Below are positions 5,550 to 9,411 of a DNA stretch of 9,411 nucleotides, one piece after another. The DNA is from Anaerolineales bacterium (GTDB lineage Bacteria; Chloroflexota; Anaerolineae; Anaerolineales; Villigracilaceae). The DNA lies in the NCBI GenBank assembly GCA_016789485.1, contig JAEURE010000080.1, positions 279 to 9,689 of the forward strand, read 5' to 3'. The position numbers were made by a program, and so were the translations under genes. The notes below the pieces were generated by a model. That model ran no database searches. It was not told where the DNA came from and worked only from the letters and a program-made list of their open reading frames with translations. Numbering within the stretch: position 1 is the first letter of the stretch; each line of letters opens with the position of its first letter.

Positions 5550-6130
5550 TTTGGCTCCAAAGAATTGAGTTGTATAAATTCACGAGCGATCTCTTCGTTC
5601 TCGAATTCCAAACGCACAATTTTTTTCTCACGTAGAAGTTTTGCTGATATGCCGATCAACTCATCAGTATCAGCGAACATTCCAAAGATGGTCAGCGGGC
5701 GGCGGGTAAGCAATTTCCCATAAAAAGGCACAGACAGCGATTTGACGATAAATTCAACTATCGTTCCAACGATGACGCCAGCAACCAAACCAGCAAAGCC
5801 GCCCAAGACAAAAGGAAAACCAATAGTCTGTGGCGTTGTGCCTTCAGGGGCAAGCAGTGTCACCGGGATAAAAACGATCACGCCAATAATAAAACCAGCA
5901 ATCAAAAAGGGAATCAAGGTCACCTTGGCAACGCTGCGCTCCTTGTCCGCGCAGGTCTTGCACATTGGCACTGACAATTGCAACGTCACAGGCTGGTTAC
6001 GTTGCTGCACACCCATATGCAAGGTGATTCCCAAATTCTCGTGCTTTGGCTTACCGCAATTCACGCACCGCTCAGGGAGTTTGAGCATGGGTGGTTTCTT
6101 CAGGTCATGGATGGGAATATTAATGATCAT
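5546..6130 (-). CDS. Zinc-ribbon membrane protein of unknown function
   Basis: A 194-aa protein I do not recognise. Two CxxC pairs, C22/C25 (RCVNCGKP) and C57/C60 (MCKTCAD), flank a short hydrophilic stretch and would bind one zinc as a ribbon in the cytoplasm. Two hydrophobic helices follow, about 70-93 and 104-130, the second rich in Gly. A soluble C-terminal segment (about 135-194) contains a beta-alpha unit (KIVRLEFENEEIAREFIQLN) that resembles a small protein-interaction fold. The ATG is supported by AGAAGGA 9 nt upstream. It lies 30 nt after selA and overlaps the peptidase gene by 4 nt, so it is co-transcribed with them, but the context does not reveal its role. The coding call is firm from codon continuity, the Shine-Dalgarno and the coupled junctions. 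Confidence 0.85.
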   Translation of the reverse strand: MIINIPIHDLKKPPMLKLPERCVNCGKPKHENLGITLHMGVQQRNQPVTLQLSVPMCKTCADKERSVAKVTLIPFLIAGFIIGVIVFIPVTLLAPEGTTPQTIGFPFVLGGFAGLVAGVIVGTIVEFIVKSLSVPFYGKLLTRRPLTIFGMFADTDELIGISAKLLREKKIVRLEFENEEIAREFIQLNSLEPK

Positions 6131-6139
6131 ATTTCAACA

Positions 6140-6146
6140 TCCTTCT
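6140..6146 (-). promoter_or_regulatory. Ribosome binding site of the zinc-ribbon gene
   Basis: Read on the - strand, AGAAGGA lies 9 nt before the ATG at 6130-6128. It selects this start over the internal Met at codon 15, which has no comparable site and would leave only seven residues before the first CxxC. Confidence 0.6.
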
Positions 6147-6160
6147 CGCGAAAATTCGCG

Positions 6161-7522
6161 TCAACCTTTTTTCAATAAATTCTTCAGCCCTACCAACAAT
6201 GCGCCTTCCTGTTCAGGGAGGACTGTACGCGGGTCAAGCAAAACTCTGTCAGCCTCCGTGCGGGCAATAATGGGAGGATTGTTCGTGCGCAAAGCACGCA
6301 AAAATTTCTCAGTAGAGTTTACCTGAAGCGACAGCAGAAATGTCGGCATGGATTCACCCGGAAGAGAACCGCCCCCCACAGTAGACTCACCTTCCACTAT
6401 CTGGCCTTGACCCAACTCTGCAGCCCACGCCTCTGCCCGACCCTTGATCTGCTTCAACGTCAGGGACATCATCTTCACGATAGGCACTTCCCGCTCCGCT
6501 TCGTCTTTGAGGTAATGCAGCAACGTGGCAGATAACCCCGCAAGGCAAGCCTTGTCTGCGCGGACAACTCTCGCGAGGGGATGTTTTTTGATCTTCGCGA
6601 TCAAGTCCGCTTTACCGATGATGATCCCAGCCTGCGGACCGCCAAGCAATTTGTCGCCAGAGAAGCAAATGATATCCACGCCTGCCCGCATGGACTCTTG
6701 CACCGTAGGCTCGTGAGCGAGTCCATACTTTGCGGTATCGTACAACGCGCCTGAGCCAAGATCGTCAACTACGGGAACACCGGCAGCGTGCGCGGCTTCG
6801 ACAATATCTTTGAGTTCAGGCTCTTCGGTAAAGCCAACCAATTTGAAATTGGAGCGATGCACGCGCATCATGAGCGCCGTGGGCTCTTCAGCAGCAGATT
6901 TGTAATCGAATAAGCGGACTTTGTTGGTGGTGCCAACTTCAACAAGTTTTGCGCCCGATTGCTTCATTACATCTGGCACACGGAAGCCGCCGCCAATTTC
7001 CACAAGCTGGGAACGGGAGATAATGACTCGTTTCCTGTTTGCCAATGCAGATAAGATGAGCAAAACCGCAGACGCACAATTATTGACCACCAGCGCCGCC
7101 TCCGCGCCTGTCAATTTTTGCAAAAGAGACTCAGCGTGAATGAGACGCGAACCGCGCTTGCCCGATTCGATATCGAATTCAAGAGTGGAATAGCCGCGTG
7201 AGACAATATCCATGGCGCGGAGGGTGGCATCACTTAATGGCGCGCGTCCCAGGTTTGTGTGGAGGATGACTCCCGAGGCGTTAATGACTGGAAGAAGAGT
7301 CGACTTCGTCCACGCGGTTAATTGGGATTCTGTTTGAGCGAGGATCAATTCCGTTGAAGGCAGGTCAGACATCAGCCCGGATCGGAAGCGGGTTCTTGTG
7401 TCATCCAAAACAAAACGGATGGCATCCAGGGTCAACGGCCTGCCGAAACGCGCAATGAGGTACGCGGCGGCTTCGGTCTGCAGCATTTGCTCGACAGAGG
7501 GCAGGCTACGAAGATTCGTCAT
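6161..7522 (-). CDS. selA: L-seryl-tRNA(Sec) selenium transferase
   Basis: SelA is the pyridoxal-phosphate enzyme that converts seryl-tRNA(Sec) to selenocysteyl-tRNA(Sec) using selenophosphate. The chain is 453 aa, close to the E. coli enzyme. The N-terminal tRNA-binding domain starts with the family-typical LPSVEQML (7-14). The PLP fold shows INASGVILHTNLGRAPL (80-96), the cofactor-ring region NNCASAVLL (147-155), VVDDLGSGAL (251-260) and the Schiff-base lysine K291 in FSGDKLLGGPQAG. The presence of the N-terminal domain argues for true SelA over SelA-like lyases. The ATG lies 17 nt inside the preceding membrane-protein gene with no visible Shine-Dalgarno, implying coupling. The partners selB, selD and tRNA(Sec) are not in the window, so use of selenocysteine by the organism is inferred. 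Confidence 0.95.
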   Translation of the reverse strand: MTNLRSLPSVEQMLQTEAAAYLIARFGRPLTLDAIRFVLDDTRTRFRSGLMSDLPSTELILAQTESQLTAWTKSTLLPVINASGVILHTNLGRAPLSDATLRAMDIVSRGYSTLEFDIESGKRGSRLIHAESLLQKLTGAEAALVVNNCASAVLLILSALANRKRVIISRSQLVEIGGGFRVPDVMKQSGAKLVEVGTTNKVRLFDYKSAAEEPTALMMRVHRSNFKLVGFTEEPELKDIVEAAHAAGVPVVDDLGSGALYDTAKYGLAHEPTVQESMRAGVDIICFSGDKLLGGPQAGIIIGKADLIAKIKKHPLARVVRADKACLAGLSATLLHYLKDEAEREVPIVKMMSLTLKQIKGRAEAWAAELGQGQIVEGESTVGGGSLPGESMPTFLLSLQVNSTEKFLRALRTNNPPIIARTEADRVLLDPRTVLPEQEGALLVGLKNLLKKG

Positions 7523-7919
7523 CGGCTAAGGGGATGCGGCGGTTTGCTTTTTCACGAATGCGGATGAAATACTCAGCGGCAACCAACCCGCCCGCCAAAC
7601 CGAGGATGACATACAGTGTAACAAGGCGCCCGAGTTGGAGCCATGCAAGGGTTGCGCCATAAACGCCGACCCAAAGAGATTGACGGATGATGACATTGGC
7701 CTCAGCAGGTGGGTTATCAGGAAAGCGTTTGTGCAGGTAAAACACAACGGGCAATGCCGTGCCAGTCAACCCCATGATGATGAAGACAAAGAATGCCCAG
7801 CGCGACCAAACAAAAGGCAGTGAAAAATATAAAACGGAGGCCATCCCGCCCCAGCCAAGCAGTATCAATGTAATGGCGGACGGAAAATAGGATTTGAAAG
7901 TTATTTGTTTCGAGTCCAT
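7506..7919 (-). CDS. Four-helix integral membrane protein of unknown function
   Basis: A 137-aa hydrophobic protein with four likely membrane helices, about 13-33, 40-62, 78-96 and 98-117, and a charged C-terminal tail from 118 (RIREKANRR...DDE). There are no motifs I recognise; two short hairpins of helices separated by a hydrophilic loop (64-76) suggest a small structural or accessory membrane protein. It appears to be the first gene of the selA-tsaD operon. Its ATG has no Shine-Dalgarno but has a TATAAT 7 nt upstream, fitting leaderless expression from this exact start. Its last 17 nt overlap selA, so it may mainly serve to deliver ribosomes to selA. The coding call rests on its position, hydrophobic periodicity and overlap. 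Confidence 0.8.
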   Translation of the reverse strand: MDSKQITFKSYFPSAITLILLGWGGMASVLYFSLPFVWSRWAFFVFIIMGLTGTALPVVFYLHKRFPDNPPAEANVIIRQSLWVGVYGATLAWLQLGRLVTLYVILGLAGGLVAAEYFIRIREKANRRIPLADDESS

Positions 7920-7926
7920 TGAGTGA

Positions 7927-7932
7927 ATTATA
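7927..7932 (-). promoter_or_regulatory. -10 box of the selA-tsaD operon, likely leaderless promoter
   Basis: Read on the - strand, TATAAT is followed by TCACTCA (7 nt) and then the ATG at 7919. A transcription start 6-8 nt after the -10 would coincide with the A of the start codon or the base before it. GAATCT at 7955-7950 is a poor -35 at 17-bp spacing. No other promoter-like site is apparent in the 70-nt gap after the vWA gene. Confidence 0.5.
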
Positions 7933-7989
7933 CCCGCTGTGAGAAAGGAAGATTCACCAGCTCACCCAAATGGTACGAAGGTATCTTGT

Positions 7990-9036
7990 TTACGAAAGGG
8001 GATGCCAAAGCATGGAAAGTAAAATCGCGAGAATGATCAGGGCTGCGCCAATAGCCGCAAAGATAACGCTGATCTCCGTCGTTTCGGTGATGGTCATCAA
8101 CTGCACGGGGAGATTACGGAATACATCCTGTAACTCGCCTGTGCTGGATGCAGCGAAATATGCGCCGCCTGTCATGTTGGCGACTTGCTTCAAGGTCTCT
8201 TCGTCAATCCCCCGGCGGAAGCCTCCGCCTCCTCCCCCGCCGCCAAAGAAGAATTGACTAAAATCATTTGGCCCACCCTGAAAGCCGCCGCAATTCATGG
8301 GCGAGTCATTTTGGTCCGTGCCAAAGCCGATGGTGTAAACGCGGACTCCACGGGTTTTGGCAAATTCAGCCGCGAAGAGCGGTTCGGGACCCACGGTATT
8401 GACTCCGTCTGTCAGCAGGACAACCATATACGGAGCGTACTCGCCTTCGGGCAAGGGCTCGGGCTCCACACCTGAGAAGGGACTTGGGATGCTATCGTCT
8501 ATTTCTGAAAGCGCTTCAAGAGAAGTGAGCAAGCCGGAACCAATGGCTGTCCTGCGCGCAGTAGTCAGATTTTGAATCGCGGTTTCCAACAAACGTCTAT
8601 CCGTTGTGGGTTCCTGAACTACAACAGCATAGCCTGCAAATGCGACCACGCCGATTTGCACATTGGCTTCCTGAGCTTCAATAAAATCCAGCGCGGCGGA
8701 TTTGGCTGCTTCCAGACGGTTGGGTTGAATATCCGTAGAACACATACTCCTGGAAACATCGATCGAAAGGATGACGGTGGCATTCGCGGCGGGCAGCGTG
8801 ACAGTTGTGACAGGGCGTCCCATGGCAAGTACAAGGCTGGACATGGCAAGCAGAAACAACACAAATGGAAGATGCCGCCGTACTTGCGATTGTTTTCCAA
8901 CAGCTTCACGCACAAGGGACAGGCTTGAAAAACGCACAGAAAAAGGCCGCCTGCGGCGCAAAACGAAAATATAAACAAGCACCAGCAAGGGTATCAGTGC
9001 CAGTCCGTAAAGGAATCCGGGCCAGAGCAATTCCAT
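7990..9036 (-). CDS. BatA-like membrane protein with vWA domain
   Basis: A 348-aa protein of the BatA type, usually encoded with a MoxR AAA+ ATPase and a DUF58 protein, anchored in the cytoplasmic membrane. Helices lie at about 5-25, 56-73 and 321-343. The vWA domain starts near 85, and the MIDAS metal site is visible as DVSRS (93-97), T163 in RTAIGSG and TDG (209-211). Between the last domain strands is an unusual low-complexity insert with CGGFQGG and eight consecutive glycines (265-272). The frame stays open upstream to a TTG at 9060, but the ATG at 9036 is preferred because GGAGG lies 5 nt before it. A paralogous gene ends 26 nt upstream. Family assignment is good; the substrate or complex is unknown. 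Confidence 0.88.
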   Translation of the reverse strand: MELLWPGFLYGLALIPLLVLVYIFVLRRRRPFSVRFSSLSLVREAVGKQSQVRRHLPFVLFLLAMSSLVLAMGRPVTTVTLPAANATVILSIDVSRSMCSTDIQPNRLEAAKSAALDFIEAQEANVQIGVVAFAGYAVVVQEPTTDRRLLETAIQNLTTARRTAIGSGLLTSLEALSEIDDSIPSPFSGVEPEPLPEGEYAPYMVVLLTDGVNTVGPEPLFAAEFAKTRGVRVYTIGFGTDQNDSPMNCGGFQGGPNDFSQFFFGGGGGGGGFRRGIDEETLKQVANMTGGAYFAASSTGELQDVFRNLPVQLMTITETTEISVIFAAIGAALIILAILLSMLWHPLS

Positions 9037-9041
9037 CTCAA

Positions 9042-9046
9042 CCTCC
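9042..9046 (-). promoter_or_regulatory. Ribosome binding site deciding the vWA gene start
   Basis: On the - strand GGAGG is followed by TTGAG and then ATG (9036-9034), ideal spacing. This argues against the upstream TTG at 9060, which would place the Shine-Dalgarno inside the coding sequence and add eight residues before a typical BatA N-terminus (MELLWPGFLYG). Confidence 0.75.
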
Positions 9047-9062
9047 GATGCCAGTAACAATA

Positions 9063-9411
9063 TTACGGCACATGACTAAACCACAGCAGGGAGATCATCC
9101 CTGCGACCAATAAAATGAGAATGCTCGCACCCGCAAAAATGGCGGTGACTTCCGTTTGCTCCTCAACAACTACCAATTGCGGATCAATATTTTCGTAGAT
9201 GGTTTGCAGGTCTTCTTCCGTTTGGGCGTTGTAATAATTGCCATCCGTGATCTCGGCAATTTGTTGAAGAGTAGCTTCGTCCAATTGCGTGAAGACAGAA
9301 AAACCGTTGACTTCAAGCTGAACCCCTGTACTGCTGCCAATCCCAATCGTGTGAATACGGACTCCGCGGTCTGCGGCGAATTGGGCGGCTTCCAGCGGAT
9401 CGGGATTCATA
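9063..9411 (-). CDS. Second BatA-like vWA protein, N-terminal part cut off
   Basis: The last 115 or so codons of a vWA protein; the frame runs off the window edge, so the Met at 9410 is internal and not a start. The visible part covers the end of the vWA domain (NPDPLEAAQFAADRGVRIHT, then IGIGSSTG), the segment LDEATLQQIAEITDGNYYNA, the linker LQTIYENIDPQL and one C-terminal membrane helix (about the last 30 residues, ending FSHVP). Each piece lines up with the end of the neighbouring vWA gene (DEETLKQVANMTGGAYFAA; VFRNLPVQL; terminal helix), so the two are tandem paralogues. This copy lacks the glycine-rich insert. The stop lies 26 nt before the next ATG, indicating one operon. Confidence 0.88.
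   Translation of the reverse strand, partial: MNPDPLEAAQFAADRGVRIHTIGIGSSTGVQLEVNGFSVFTQLDEATLQQIAEITDGNYYNAQTEEDLQTIYENIDPQLVVVEEQTEVTAIFAGASILILLVAGMISLLWFSHVP

Noticed and set aside
6147..6160. Short palindrome CGCGAAAATTCGCG between selA and the zinc-ribbon gene
   Set aside because: The 6-bp stem has only a 2-nt centre and no T-tract, and the genes are otherwise spaced like an operon. Too small to call as a terminator or operator.
5742..6326. 194-codon open frame on the + strand opposite the zinc-ribbon gene and selA
   Set aside because: Thr, Ile, Lys and Pro-rich antisense translation with no Shine-Dalgarno, covering parts of two coupled genes that have family or Shine-Dalgarno support.
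7920..7989. Terminator for the vWA gene in the 70-nt gap
   Set aside because: Only short imperfect complementarities (around GGTACGAAGGTA and TTCACC) and no T-tract; nothing strong enough to call.
9037..9060. N-terminal extension of the complete vWA protein to the TTG at 9060
   Set aside because: The ATG at 9036 has GGAGG at ideal spacing and gives a standard BatA N-terminus. The TTG has no ribosome binding site.
1..9411. CRISPR array, insertion sequence with transposase, prophage or tRNA gene
   Set aside because: No regularly spaced repeats, no transposase or phage-type protein and no tRNA cloverleaf was seen on either strand. The only repeat elements are the palindrome at 287-377 and the two modules at 2999-3257.

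Overview
The window looks like chromosomal DNA of an uncultured Chloroflexota bacterium, most likely class Anaerolineae. This is an inference from protein style, the prfA-prmC-tsaC order, the BatA-type von Willebrand factor A (vWA) pair and the roughly 50% GC feel; no marker gene proves it. Every main gene is intact except the two cut by the window edges.

Left part (1-2973, + strand): the tail of an unidentified gene, a 49-codon single-pass membrane protein gene (65-214), an intrinsic terminator, a 91-bp palindromic dispersed-type repeat, then prfA (release factor 1), prmC (release-factor glutamine methyltransferase) and tsaC (threonylcarbamoyl-AMP synthase). PrmC modifies the GGQ glutamine of the protein made by prfA. 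TsaC makes the intermediate used by TsaD for t6A in tRNA. A 13-bp terminator hairpin starts in the prfA stop codon and lies just ahead of prmC, so it may act as an attenuator.

Middle (2974-3257): a 284-bp convergent intergenic region with no convincing protein gene. It holds two related copies, 166 bp apart, of a module made of a TATAAT box, the 11-mer TACATTCTCCC and a strong hairpin whose top is the same 12-mer, ACTTGGGCAAGT. This is the best candidate here for something undescribed, possibly a tandem pair of very short RNAs.

Right-centre (7919 down to 3258, - strand): a tightly packed apparent operon. In transcription order it has a 4-TM membrane protein, selA (selenocysteine synthase), a zinc-ribbon membrane protein, an M24 aminopeptidase P-like enzyme and tsaD. 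Junctions are a 17-nt overlap, a 30-nt gap, a 4-nt overlap and a 0-nt gap. Its apparent -10 box lies 7 nt before the first ATG, which suggests a leaderless mRNA.

Right end (7990-9411, - strand): two tandem BatA-like vWA membrane proteins, the upstream one cut by the window edge. The complete one has an unusual run of eight glycines inside its vWA domain region.

Taken together the window is mostly translation and tRNA-modification housekeeping, plus a selenocysteine gene and a membrane vWA cluster. The novelty lies in the non-coding structure rather than in the protein genes.
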